From Streptomyces venezuelae (GTDB lineage: Bacteria; Actinomycetota; Actinomycetes; Streptomycetales; Streptomycetaceae): DNA of 64,000 bases. This document shows, one piece after another, positions 48,989 to 56,755 of this stretch. The number at the start of each line of letters is the position of its first letter. Within the stretch, counting starts at the first letter, position 1. The DNA lies in assembly GCF_008642335.1 (NCBI RefSeq), contig NZ_CP029191.1:3658001-3722000 (forward strand), given 5' to 3'. Below the pieces are notes generated by a model. It saw only the letters and a program-made list of their open reading frames with translations, ran no database searches and was not told the DNA's origin. The position numbers were made by a program, and so were the translations under genes.

Positions 48989-49884
48989 GCCAGCTCCAGA
49001 TCCCGACTGATCGTGTTCCAGAGGGCGTTGAACCACAGATGGGACTGTTCCACGAACGTGGTGTCCCGCAACCCGTCCCCCTCCTTGAACGGGAAGAGCA
49101 TCGACTGCGTGCCCTGGGCGTCGTACATCTCCAGGGACTCCTTGCCGATCTCCTCGTCCCGCTTGGTGAGCGTGTAGTAGGCGAAGAGCGCCTCCGTGCC
49201 GTTGATCAGGTACAGCTTCACGGGCGGCGTGAACGGCAGCGCGCGGAACTGCACCGATACGTCGATGCCGTGCGACGACCGCAGCGCGAGGAGGTTGTGG
49301 CGCAGCACCTGGCCCTGCGCGTTGCGCTGGTCGAGCCAGCGCCGGTGGACCTGGTCGCCCTGGTGGTCCCCGCCGTCGACCGGCGCGGGGAAGGCGAGGT
49401 CGATGTCGCGGCTGGGCAGCAGCACACGGACGTCGACCTTGGCCGGTTTCCGCTGTCCGGCGTGGATCCGGCGCAGCGGTTCGCCGATGGCCATGGTGAG
49501 CGAGATGGACGTGAGGCAGAGCGCGTCTATCTCCACGTGCGGCGCGTCGAAGGCGGACGCGATGCGCGGGCCGAGGCCGACCATCGTGGGCTGCGGCCGC
49601 GCCTCGCCGGGACCGGCCGCAGCACGCTCTGCGGCGTCCGCGACCGTGGCGGGGCTGCCCTTGGACACATTGGACAGCAGATGCTCACGGTGCAGGATGC
49701 GCAGCGCTTCCCGCACCGCACCGCGCTCCACACCGAACTCGTCGGCCAGCTCGGCCTGCGTCGGCATGCGCTGGCCGGGCCGCAGCGACCCGCTCCTGAT
49801 CCGGTCGCGCAGCACGTCGGCAACCTCTCGGTGGCTCCGCTGCGCTCGCTTGCGCCCATTGACGGCGGCGTGTTCGGTGCTCAC
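48979..49884 (-). CDS. devE: DevE, GntR-type paralogue of DevA
   Basis: A 301-residue paralogue of DevA. The winged HTH has LADEFGVERGAVREALRILHREHLLSNVSKGSP. The C-terminal domain has VEIDALCLTSIS, VRVLLPSRDIDLAFPAPVDGG, VSVQFRALPFTPPVKLYLINGTEALFAYYTL and WFNALWNTI, matching DevA segment by segment. The GTG at 49884 has TACTGT 6 nt upstream (leaderless), the same architecture as devA. From memory, the SCO4188 counterpart (devE) has a distinct developmental role. It shares inverted repeats with the devA promoter region. Confidence 0.88.
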   Translation of the reverse strand: MSTEHAAVNGRKRAQRSHREVADVLRDRIRSGSLRPGQRMPTQAELADEFGVERGAVREALRILHREHLLSNVSKGSPATVADAAERAAAGPGEARPQPTMVGLGPRIASAFDAPHVEIDALCLTSISLTMAIGEPLRRIHAGQRKPAKVDVRVLLPSRDIDLAFPAPVDGGDHQGDQVHRRWLDQRNAQGQVLRHNLLALRSSHGIDVSVQFRALPFTPPVKLYLINGTEALFAYYTLTKRDEEIGKESLEMYDAQGTQSMLFPFKEGDGLRDTTFVEQSHLWFNALWNTISRDLELAAG

Positions 49885-49896
49885 AACCAAACAGTA

Positions 49897-49923
49897 CAAC
49901 TTCGCGCCATCTTAGGGGAGTTG
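49897..49923. promoter_or_regulatory. Inverted repeat over the devE promoter
   Basis: CAACT-N17-AGTTG with GCCATCTTAGGGG inside, the counterpart of 48671-48697. Confidence 0.6.
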
Positions 49924-49972
49924 CGGGAAAGGTGGTTATGAGTCGACTCCCAGCGGAGATAAGTCAGTTGAA

Positions 49973-49985
49973 GTTGGTAGCCAAC
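49973..49985. promoter_or_regulatory. GTTGG-N3-CCAAC palindrome, devE copy
   Basis: GTTGGTAGCCAAC, about 89 bp from the devE start and preceded by AAGTCA as in the devA copy. Confidence 0.6.
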
Positions 49986-50044
49986 TTCGGCGACCTCGTC
50001 AGACCCTTCCGGGGTTGGCCACCAGCCCGATATGGGGGAACGTC

Positions 50045-50230
50045 ATGCCGCTCATCGCCATCGCCGTCGCCGCCCTCGCCATCGCCTTCGAGCAGCTCAT
50101 CCAGTGGAAGTACGGACCGCTCGGCATCGTCGCCTTCGTCCTGCTGACCATCGGGATCAAGGCCAAGAACGTCAAGATCAGCGGCGTCGGCGCGGGACTG
50201 CTCGTCCTGCTCCTCGCCCAGTCGGGCTGA
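50045..50230 (+). CDS. Small membrane protein paired with devE
   Basis: A 61-residue paralogue of the protein at 48790-48978: IAIAVAALAIAFEQLIQWKYGPLGIVAFVLLTIGIKAKN, then a short hydrophobic C-terminus. GGGGGA precedes the ATG. It is divergent from devE. Function unknown. Confidence 0.85.
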   Translation: MPLIAIAVAALAIAFEQLIQWKYGPLGIVAFVLLTIGIKAKNVKISGVGAGLLVLLLAQSG

Positions 50231-50308
50231 CCCCGCCCGACCACGAGACCCGGCTGACCGGGCTCCCATCCGGAGGGGAGCCGGGAGTCCGATCAGTCGA
50301 TGGGGGGC

Positions 50309-50342
50309 TGGGCCCCGGTCCTGCTACGGGGGCCGGGGCCCA
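50309..50342. terminator. Bidirectional terminator before rsiG
   Basis: TGGGCCCCGG (50309-50318) pairs with CCGGGGCCCA (50333-50342) between the small membrane gene and convergent rsiG. Confidence 0.85.
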
Positions 50343-50376
50343 GAACATGTCCGGGCACCATGACCGCCCGGACCGC

Positions 50377-50997
50377 TCACAGCAGCAGGTCGTCGACCTG
50401 TGCCTCGCCCACCCGGTACCGGCGTCCGATCTCCGCCGAGCAGTCGTCCGCCGTGTGCTGCAGGGTCTGTCTGCGGCGGGACACCTGTTGTTCGTAGCGC
50501 ACGAGGCGGGCCATGGCCGCGTCCAGTTCGTCGTCGGTGCGGGCCGCCAGGTCGGAGAGTTCGACGTCGGCGAGCATCTCCGTGGCGAGGGAGCGGGACT
50601 CCTCGCCGAGGGGGGTGCCGAGCGTGACGTGCCGGGCCGAGGAGCGGTGGCGGGCCGGGGCGTCCCTGAGGATCTCCGCGAGGCGGCCCACGACCGTCGA
50701 CTCGGGAGCCGGTGCCGGGGAACCCGGGGTGTCGGGCGTCCCACGGCGCGCGATCTCGGCGCGCAGGATGTCGATGCGCCCCTGCAACAGCCGCCGCACA
50801 TAGCTGAGGTCGGCCTCGTCCTGCTGCGCCGACCTGCGCAGTTCGCGGAGCTCCGGCAGGCGCAGCGCGGCCAGGTCGTGCTGGGGCACCTCGGGCAGCA
50901 GCCGGCCCCCCGTGCGCTGCACCGGCGGCCGCGCGCTCTGCGTGCGCCGCAGCGAGATGCGCCCCGGTGTCTGCCCCGTACTCGATGTGCTCATCAT
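50377..50997 (-). CDS. rsiG: RsiG, c-di-GMP-binding anti-sigma factor of WhiG
   Basis: A 206-residue protein with two long helices. Each carries the RsiG c-di-GMP motif E-x3-S-x2-R-x3-Q-x3-D: E61/S65/R68/Q72/D76 and E169/S173/R176/Q180/D184, both intact. In Streptomyces RsiG holds sigma-WhiG inactive when armed with c-di-GMP, blocking sporulation (established for S. venezuelae). The N-terminus (1-40) and the linker (about 85-150) are low-complexity. Two ATGs are in tandem at the start. It lies next to devE, so three developmental regulators cluster here. Confidence 0.92.
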   Translation of the reverse strand: MMSTSSTGQTPGRISLRRTQSARPPVQRTGGRLLPEVPQHDLAALRLPELRELRRSAQQDEADLSYVRRLLQGRIDILRAEIARRGTPDTPGSPAPAPESTVVGRLAEILRDAPARHRSSARHVTLGTPLGEESRSLATEMLADVELSDLAARTDDELDAAMARLVRYEQQVSRRRQTLQHTADDCSAEIGRRYRVGEAQVDDLLL

Positions 50998-51167
50998 CTG
51001 GCTCTACCCGTCCCCTCGACCGGCCGACGCGGTGCACCGCGTGTGAGCATCGTGCCACCCCAAGTGGCCGCTATGTGGCCGAGTGCCCGGAATCGGCCCC
51101 GGATGGGGGGATCGCGGGGCCGTCCCGGGCGCCTCGTGCCACACGTGCGACACGGCATGATGGCCGT

Positions 51168-51605
51168 ATGCGAGCAGTGGTGCAGAGGGTCGACGGAGCG
51201 AGCGTCGTCGTCACGGGTAAGGACGGCCCCGAGACGGTGGGCGAGATCAGCGGTGAGGGGCTGTGCGTCCTGGTGGGCGTCACCCACGACGACACCAAGG
51301 AGAAGGCAGCCCAACTGGCCCGCAAACTGTGGTCGGTGCGCATGCTGGCCGACGAGAAGTCGTGCAGCGACATCGACGCGCCGCTCCTGGTCATCAGCCA
51401 GTTCACGCTCTACGGCGACGCGCGGAAGGGCCGCCGCCCCACCTGGAACGCGGCGGCCCCCGGCCCGGTGGCCGAGCCCCTGGTCGACGAGGTCGTGTCG
51501 CAGCTGCGCGCCCTGGGGGCGACGGTCGCGACGGGCCGCTTCGGGGCGCAGATGCGGGTGGGCCTGACGAACGACGGCCCGTTCACGGTGCTGATCGAGA
51601 TGTGA
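51168..51605 (+). CDS. dtd: D-aminoacyl-tRNA deacylase
   Basis: A 145-residue Dtd. [13 protein letters not shown] opens the protein, SQFTLYGD (about 83-90) holds the family signature, and NDGPFTV near the C-terminus carries the Gly-Pro motif that enforces chirality. It hydrolyses D-aminoacyl-tRNAs. It is transcribed alone, toward the ygfZ-like gene. Confidence 0.95.
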   Translation: MRAVVQRVDGASVVVTGKDGPETVGEISGEGLCVLVGVTHDDTKEKAAQLARKLWSVRMLADEKSCSDIDAPLLVISQFTLYGDARKGRRPTWNAAAPGPVAEPLVDEVVSQLRALGATVATGRFGAQMRVGLTNDGPFTVLIEM

Positions 51606-51620
51606 CCGGCCGGACGACCG

Positions 51621-52586
51621 CTACGGCTCCACGACCACTTCCTGGGCCGCCGCCGTGTCCCCCGCCACCAGCCCGGCGTCCACCGGCACGTTGCGCTTCA
51701 CGAGACCGAGCGCGATCGGCCCGAGCTCGTGGTGGCGTACGGCCGTGGTGATGAAGCCGAGCTTGCGGCCCTCGACGCCCTCGCTCGCCAGGTGCAGCGG
51801 AGTGCCCGCCACCGGCAGGTGCACCTCGCTGCCGTCCAGGTGCAGGAAGACCAGGCGGCGCGGTGGCTTCCCCAGGTTCTGGACGCGGGCGACCGTCTCC
51901 TGGCCGCGGTAGCAGCCCTTCTGCAGGTGCACCGCGGAGCCGATCCAGCCCAGCTCGTGCGGGATGGTGCGGTGGTCGGTCTCGAAGCCGAGGCGCGGCC
52001 GGTGGGTCTCGACGCGCAGCGCCTCGTACGCGAGAAGGCCCGCGGCGGGGCCGTTCCCCTCCGCGTACGTCTCCAGGTCCGCGCGCGGCAGGAACAGGTC
52101 GCGGCCGTGCGCCGTCTCGCGTACGACGACGCCGTCCGGGACCGGCGCGATGGAACCGGCGGGCAGGTGCACGACGGCGATGTCCGCGGTGCGGTCGGCG
52201 ACCTCGACGCGGTAGAAGAACTTCATGCTCTCCAGGTACGCGATGAGTGCGTCCTGCGTGCCGGGCTCGACGTGCGCCCAGACGGTCTCGCCGTCGTCGA
52301 CGAGGGAGAGGTGGTGCTCGATGTGGCCGTTGGCGGAGAGGATCAGCGCTTCGGTGGCCTGGCCCGCGGGCAGCTCGCTGAGGTGCTGGGTGAGCAGCAG
52401 GTGCAGCCAGCTCAGCCGGTCGGAGCCGGTGACGGTGACCACGCCGCGGTGCGAGAGGTCGACGAAACCGGTGCCGTCGGCGAGGGCGCGCTGCTCGCGG
52501 AACAGTTCGCCGTAGTGGGCGGCGACGCCTTCGTCCACGCCCTCGGCGGGGACGGCGCCGGGCAGGGACAACAAGGGGCTCTTCAT
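51621..52586 (-). CDS. YgfZ/GcvT-like tetrahydrofolate-binding protein
   Basis: A 321-residue protein with the COG0354 signature KGCYRGQETVAR near residue 230. The N-terminal two-thirds resemble GcvT (FVDLSHRGVVTVTGSDRLSWLHLLLTQ). YgfZ proteins help iron-sulfur enzyme maturation or repair in a folate-dependent way. TAGTCT on the coding strand lies 8 nt before the ATG, so the gene may be leaderless. It is divergent from nothing immediate; nur lies upstream on the same strand. Confidence 0.9.
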   Translation of the reverse strand: MKSPLLSLPGAVPAEGVDEGVAAHYGELFREQRALADGTGFVDLSHRGVVTVTGSDRLSWLHLLLTQHLSELPAGQATEALILSANGHIEHHLSLVDDGETVWAHVEPGTQDALIAYLESMKFFYRVEVADRTADIAVVHLPAGSIAPVPDGVVVRETAHGRDLFLPRADLETYAEGNGPAAGLLAYEALRVETHRPRLGFETDHRTIPHELGWIGSAVHLQKGCYRGQETVARVQNLGKPPRRLVFLHLDGSEVHLPVAGTPLHLASEGVEGRKLGFITTAVRHHELGPIALGLVKRNVPVDAGLVAGDTAAAQEVVVEP

Positions 52587-52620
52587 GTTCACAAAGACTA
52601 CGACCAGCGGGGCGCCGCTT

Positions 52621-53067
52621 TTATTTCTGGTCGGGGGTCGCCTTCCGGCACTTCCCGCACTGCCCGAAGATCGCGAAGTGCTTCAGGTCGGTGTCGAACC
52701 CGAAGGTCTTCCGCAGCTTGTCGGTGAACTCCGCGGCGATCTCGGTGTCGGCCTCGATGACGTCCGTGCAGTCCCGGCAGACCAGGTGGATGTGATGGTG
52801 CCGGTCAGCGAGGTGGTACGTCGGCGCGCCGTGCCCGAGGTGGGCGTGGCTGACCAGGCCCAGCTCCTCCAGGAGCTCCAGGGTGCGGTAGACCGTGGAG
52901 ATGTTGACCCCCGACGCCGTCTTGCGCACTTCGCAGAGGATGTCGTCGGGGGTCGCGTGTTCCAGGGTGTCGACGGCTTCGAGGACAAGCTGTCGCTGCG
53001 GTGTCAGCCGGTAGCCGCGCTGACGCAGGTCGCTCTTCCAGTCGGAGTCGGAGTCGGTGCTCGCCAC
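52621..53067 (-). CDS. nur: Nur, nickel-responsive Fur-family regulator
   Basis: A 148-residue Fur-family protein. The HTH is RLTPQRQLVLEAVDTLEHATPDDIL and NISTVYRTLELLEELGLVSH; the metal/dimer domain has HLADRHHHIHLVCRDC and a C-terminal CGKC pair. The sequence matches Streptomyces Nur, as I recall it, over almost its whole length. Nur represses nickel uptake genes and the Fe-superoxide dismutase gene when nickel is ample. The GTG has TAGACT 7 nt upstream (leaderless). Confidence 0.9.
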   Translation of the reverse strand: MASTDSDSDWKSDLRQRGYRLTPQRQLVLEAVDTLEHATPDDILCEVRKTASGVNISTVYRTLELLEELGLVSHAHLGHGAPTYHLADRHHHIHLVCRDCTDVIEADTEIAAEFTDKLRKTFGFDTDLKHFAIFGQCGKCRKATPDQK

Positions 53068-53083
53068 ACCGGTAAGTCTAGGT

Positions 53084-53674
53084 CTACTTGAAGAAAGCGA
53101 TGCCGTCGTCGGGGAGATCGCCGAGGTTGCGGGCCATGTCCGCGACCTCTTCGGGGGTGACGACCTTCTTCAGCTGGGCCGACATGTAGGGCCGCAGCGG
53201 GACCTCGGGGGTCTGCTTCTCGCCGACCCACATCAGGTCGCCCTTCACATAGCCGTAGAGGCGCTTGCCGCCGGTGTACGGGCCGGAGGCCGCGGTGCGG
53301 GCGACGGCGTCGGTGGCCAGGTCGATCTGCGGCTTCTTGTCGGCCAGCTCGCCGTACCAGACCTCGACGACGCCGTCGTCGCGGACCATGACGACCTCGA
53401 CCTGGCGCGGGCCCTTGTCACCTTCGGCGGCGGAGATGCGCCAGAAGCCGGACTCGGTCTCCAGGGGCTTCACCTTGTTGCCCTCGGAGTCGAGGATCCA
53501 GCTGTACGAGCGGTACTCGATGAAGTCCCGGCCGTCATGCGTGAAGGAGACCTCCTGGCCGAAGTTCGCCTTCTCGGCGCCGGGGAAGTCGGTGACGCCC
53601 GCGCCCGCCCAGTTGCCGAGGAGCCAGGCGAGGGGGACGAGGTCGGGGTTCAGGTCGGACGGAATCTCGATCAT
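53084..53674 (-). CDS. Nitrobindin-like heme-binding beta-barrel protein (FABP family)
   Basis: A 196-residue protein. WLLGNWAGAGVTDFPG contains the G-x-W-x-G-x-G motif of nitrobindins; YRSYSWILD, SGFWRISA and MVRDDGVVEVWYGEL are strand segments of the 10-stranded barrel. Nitrobindins bind ferric heme and may scavenge peroxynitrite. The ATG has no strong ribosome binding site. A 33-residue membrane peptide gene lies 40 nt upstream on the same strand, and nur follows downstream. Confidence 0.88.
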   Translation of the reverse strand: MIEIPSDLNPDLVPLAWLLGNWAGAGVTDFPGAEKANFGQEVSFTHDGRDFIEYRSYSWILDSEGNKVKPLETESGFWRISAAEGDKGPRQVEVVMVRDDGVVEVWYGELADKKPQIDLATDAVARTAASGPYTGGKRLYGYVKGDLMWVGEKQTPEVPLRPYMSAQLKKVVTPEEVADMARNLGDLPDDGIAFFK

Positions 53675-53714
53675 GGGAAGCTCAGGCGATCTGTGGAGGT
53701 GACGGGGGCGGGGG

Positions 53715-53816
53715 TCAGCGCTGGCCCTGGTACAGCTTCTTCACGGTCAGCCCGGCGAACGCGAGAACGCCGACGCAGACAAGAACCAGCAGGGCGGAGA
53801 AGAAGGCCTCAAGCAC
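53715..53816 (-). CDS. 33-residue membrane peptide
   Basis: A tiny protein, too short for most gene calls. GTG start with GAGGAG 7 nt upstream; one hydrophobic helix (about residues 6-24, SALLVLVCVGVLAFAGLTV) and a basic, polar tail (KKLYQGQR). The strong ribosome binding site and clean TM pattern support translation. It probably shares a transcript with the nitrobindin-like gene. Confidence 0.65.
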   Translation of the reverse strand: MLEAFFSALLVLVCVGVLAFAGLTVKKLYQGQR

Positions 53817-53923
53817 GGGGTGCTCCTCGGTGAGCGGTCGGGGCAGGTATCAGAGCCGGTCCCACTGTAGTCGGGCGGCGCCCGTCCCTCTCTGTGAGGT
53901 CCCTCCGGACGTACGCTGGGTGT

Positions 53924-54187
53924 ATGTACGCGCGAAGGCGCCGTCTGTACTTCGCCATGATGGGGACCTGCGTCGGTCTGTTCGTCCTGGCCTGGGGTGT
54001 CGTGCGGCTCTGGTCGATTCCCGTGGCCGTCGGGATGTGCGTCGTGGCGATGGTGATCCCGCCGCTGGCCGCGATGACGGCGAACCGCCGAGGCCCGGAC
54101 GACCGCTGGTGGGACGACCCCAGCGGGGACCGGAAGTCCGACGAGTGGTGGGACGAGCTGGACGGCAAACGCCGGCGACAGAGATAG
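53924..54187 (+). CDS. DUF3099-type membrane protein
   Basis: An 87-residue protein. Two hydrophobic helices (about 9-27 and 32-51) precede a Trp/Asp-rich tail (DDRWWDDPSGDRKSDEWWDEL) typical of DUF3099. Function unknown. TACGCT (53912-53917) lies 6 nt before the ATG: leaderless. A longer frame upstream lacks support. Confidence 0.8.
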   Translation: MYARRRRLYFAMMGTCVGLFVLAWGVVRLWSIPVAVGMCVVAMVIPPLAAMTANRRGPDDRWWDDPSGDRKSDEWWDELDGKRRRQR

Positions 54188-54209
54188 CCGAAGGGAAAGG
54201 GACGCAGCC

Positions 54210-54262
54210 GAAGGGCCGCACCCCGTTCCAGTGGCGTCCAACCCCCTGGGGTGCGGCCCTTC
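54210..54262. terminator. Terminator between convergent genes
   Basis: GAAGGGCCGCACCCC (54210-54224) pairs perfectly with GGGGTGCGGCCCTTC (54248-54262) around a 23-nt loop. Confidence 0.85.
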
Positions 54263-54301
54263 AGCCGTTCTCGGCGCGGCGTGCGGACCGCGTTGTGTGA
54301 C

Positions 54302-54589
54302 TCAGACCGCGATCGCGACCTCCGCCAGACCGCCCGTCTGGGCGACGACCGTACGGTCCGCGGTGCCGCCGGGGATCAGCGCCCGGACGGTCCACGTGCC
54401 CTCGGCGGCGTAGAAGCGGAACTGTCCGGTGGCCGAGGTCGGGACCTCGGCGGTGAACTCGCCGGTCGAGTCGAGCAGACGCACGTAACCGGTGACGGGC
54501 TCGCCGTCGCGGGTCACCTGGCCCTGGATCGTCGTCTCACCGGGCTTGATCGTCGAAGCGTCGGGGCCGCCGGCCTTTGCTCCACACAT
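54302..54589 (-). CDS. DUF1416 (SseC-like) protein
   Basis: A 95-residue beta-sandwich-like protein: ETTIQGQVTRDGEPVTGYVRLLDSTGEFTAEVPTSATGQFRFYAAEGTWTVRAL. As I recall, DUF1416 proteins (mycobacterial SseC) are encoded directly after thiosulfate sulfurtransferase genes, as here (34-nt gap). A role in sulfur metabolism is assumed from this context; the activity is unknown. A CGAK motif at the N-terminus contains the only cysteine. Confidence 0.88.
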   Translation of the reverse strand: MCGAKAGGPDASTIKPGETTIQGQVTRDGEPVTGYVRLLDSTGEFTAEVPTSATGQFRFYAAEGTWTVRALIPGGTADRTVVAQTGGLAEVAIAV

Positions 54590-54623
54590 GGGTACTCCTG
54601 AGGGGGAAGAGAGGTCGAGGGTC

Positions 54624-55469
54624 TTACTTGTTGGCGCCGAGCTCGATCGGCACGCCGACGAGCGAGCCGTACTCGGTCCAGGAGCCGTCGTAGTTCTTGA
54701 CGTTGGTCTGGCCGAGCAGCTCGTGCAGGACGAACCAGGTCAGGGCCGAACGCTCACCGATGCGGCAGTAGGCGATGGTGTCCTTCGCCAGGTCGACCTG
54801 CTCGTCCTCGTAGAGGGCCTTGAGCTCCTCGTCGGACTTGAAGGTGCCGTCGTCGTTGGCGTTCTTCGACCACGGGATGTTGCGGGCGCTCGGCACGTGG
54901 CCGGGGCGCTGCGACTGCTCCTGCGGGAGGTGGGCCGGGGCGAGCAGCTTGCCGCTGAACTCGTCGGGCGAGCGCACGTCGACGAGGTTCTGCGAGCCGA
55001 TGGCCGCCACGACGTCGTCGCGGAAGGCGCGGATCGAGGTGTCCTGGGGCTTGGCCTTGTACTGGGTGGCGGGGCGGTTCGGGACCTCGGAGCCGTCGAC
55101 CAGGTCGCGGGAGTCCAGCTCCCACTTCTTGCGGCCGCCGTCGAGGAGCCTCACGTCCTGGTGCCCGTAGAGCTTGAAGTACCAGAAGGCGTACGACGCG
55201 AACCAGTTGTTGTTGCCGCCGTAGAGGACGACGGTGGAGTCGTTGGCGATGCCCTTCGCCGAGAGGAGCTTCTCGAAGCCCTCCTGGTCGATGAAGTCAC
55301 GCCGGACCGGGTCCTGGAGGTCCTTGGTCCAGTCGATGCGGATCGCGTTCTTGATGTGGTTCTTGTCGTACGCGGAGGTGTCCTCGTCGACCTCGACGAT
55401 GACGACCTTCGGGTCCTCGATGTGGGCCTCGACCCAGTCGGCGTCTACCAGGACGTCGCTGCGGCTCAT
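54624..55469 (-). CDS. Thiosulfate sulfurtransferase (rhodanese, CysA/SseA type)
   Basis: A 281-residue protein with two rhodanese domains. The N-terminal domain (1-140) is inactive-like. The C-terminal domain (about 145-275) has the active-site loop YCRIGERS with catalytic Cys235. The CRxGxR loop indicates a thiosulfate sulfurtransferase. It moves sulfane sulfur to cyanide or other acceptors. The ATG follows GGAGGAGAGAAGC. A small leader peptide (55615-55695) lies about 145 nt upstream and suggests cysteine-responsive attenuation. The DUF1416 gene follows. Confidence 0.93.
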   Translation of the reverse strand: MSRSDVLVDADWVEAHIEDPKVVIVEVDEDTSAYDKNHIKNAIRIDWTKDLQDPVRRDFIDQEGFEKLLSAKGIANDSTVVLYGGNNNWFASYAFWYFKLYGHQDVRLLDGGRKKWELDSRDLVDGSEVPNRPATQYKAKPQDTSIRAFRDDVVAAIGSQNLVDVRSPDEFSGKLLAPAHLPQEQSQRPGHVPSARNIPWSKNANDDGTFKSDEELKALYEDEQVDLAKDTIAYCRIGERSALTWFVLHELLGQTNVKNYDGSWTEYGSLVGVPIELGANK

Positions 55470-55614
55470 GCTTCTCTCCTCCGGGGCAGTTACGGCGGTG
55501 CAAAGGGGCGTGCGGGGTACGGGAGGTGCGGGGAGGCACGGCGTACGTACGCACGGGGAGGCCCTGACGGATGGCGTCGAAAGGCCGGGGGAAACGCGGG
55601 GATGGGGCGTCCCG

Positions 55615-55695
55615 CTAGAAGGTGCGACAGAGCATGGCGGCGACGCGGCACAGGTCCACTGCCCGCCGCTTCGTGAGGTCCGCCTGTCGGTGCAT
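55615..55695 (-). CDS. 26-residue Cys-containing leader peptide
   Basis: A short ORF starting MHRQADLTKRR and ending with two cysteines in DLCRVAAMLCRTF. Peptides of this type precede sulfur-metabolism genes in actinobacteria and are proposed to sense Cys-tRNA supply by ribosome stalling. TACGAT on the coding strand (55703-55708) lies exactly 7 nt before the ATG, so the transcript would start at the leader itself. The 145-nt spacer to the sulfurtransferase is long enough for alternative structures. Confidence 0.75.
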   Translation of the reverse strand: MHRQADLTKRRAVDLCRVAAMLCRTF

Positions 55696-55889
55696 GGGTC
55701 CGATCGTAGGGACGGAGGGGCGGCCGTGTCACCGGCACTCCGCATACTGAGACGCGATCATCCATGATGTGGGAATCGTTGAAGCCCGCGGCCGCCCCGG
55801 AGCCGCCGCGGACTGTCCCGTACCCCTGCCGCATCCGCACCCCGGACGCGTCCGTCTCGTACTGCGGACGAGACCTTCGGAGGAGCGGG

Positions 55890-56642
55890 TCAGCCCGCCA
55901 GGCGCACGTGGGAGCCGGACACCGTCATGTCGACGCCGTCGGGTGCCGCCTCGACCTTCTCCAGCTTGATGCCGGCGGGCAGGTCCTCGACCTTCTGGTC
56001 GAAGTCGGTGACGTTGCGGGCCGTGCCCTCGGGGAGCGGGATGGAGACGCCGAGGACGTTCAGGCTCTTGGGGATCCGGTCGGCGTGGACCCGGATGTTG
56101 TCGCCCTCGACGCGGACCGAGCTGAGCACGTGGACGGGCTTGGGGAGCTTCGCGCCGCCCTTGCTGACCTCGACCTCGACCTTGATCTTGCCGTTGCCGC
56201 CGTCGGAGAGGCCGACGACCTTGCCGGTCGCGCCGAGCGGCAGCTCGACGGGCTCGGACCTGCTGGCCTTCAGGAGCTCGTCGTACGAGACGTGGGCGGT
56301 GCCGGTGGCGGTCGCCGCGGTCGCCGAGCTGTAGTCGCCGGAGAACTCGACGCCCTTCATGTGGGCGGTGAGGTCGGCGATGCGGATGGAGTCGGAGCCG
56401 GACTTGGCGTCGTAGTTCTTGATGCCGACCTCCACGTCGTCCAGCTCACCGCCCATCACCTGGGTGAGGAAGGGGAAGCCCTTGATGGAGACGTCGGGCG
56501 TCTCGCTCAGCCCCTCGCTGGTGCGCATCTTGTCGGCCGCCTCGCCCTCGGCGAAGTTCACGGCGAGCCGGTCGGCCGCCACGAAGAGACCGCCGAGGAT
56601 CACGACGACGATCAGAAGTATGCGTATGGCGCGCTTGCTCAT
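55890..56642 (-). CDS. DUF2993 (LmeA-like) secreted/membrane protein
   Basis: A 250-residue protein. An N-terminal hydrophobic segment (about 5-23, IRILLIVVVILGGLFVAAD) anchors or exports it. The rest is a DUF2993 domain: FPFLTQVMGGELDDVEVGIKNYD and VHVLSSVRVEGDNIRVHADR are characteristic. Mycobacterial LmeA is a periplasmic phosphatidylinositide-binding protein acting in lipoarabinomannan assembly; whether that role holds here is unknown. GGGGGA precedes the ATG. Confidence 0.85.
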   Translation of the reverse strand: MSKRAIRILLIVVVILGGLFVAADRLAVNFAEGEAADKMRTSEGLSETPDVSIKGFPFLTQVMGGELDDVEVGIKNYDAKSGSDSIRIADLTAHMKGVEFSGDYSSATAATATGTAHVSYDELLKASRSEPVELPLGATGKVVGLSDGGNGKIKVEVEVSKGGAKLPKPVHVLSSVRVEGDNIRVHADRIPKSLNVLGVSIPLPEGTARNVTDFDQKVEDLPAGIKLEKVEAAPDGVDMTVSGSHVRLAG

Positions 56643-56701
56643 GTCCGGTGTTCCCCCACCTGGTCCCCCGAGGTCAACTGTTCGTTTCCGCGAGCCTAAA
56701 G

Positions 56702-56740
56702 GACAGGTCCCCCGCCACAGAGCCCGGCGGGGGACCTGTC
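56702..56740 (-). terminator. Terminator of the Gln/Tyr-rich membrane-protein operon
   Basis: GACAGGTCCCCCGCC pairs with GGCGGGGGACCTGTC around a short loop, just past the stop at 56756. Confidence 0.8.
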
Positions 56741-56755
56741 GATCAGCTGTGACGA

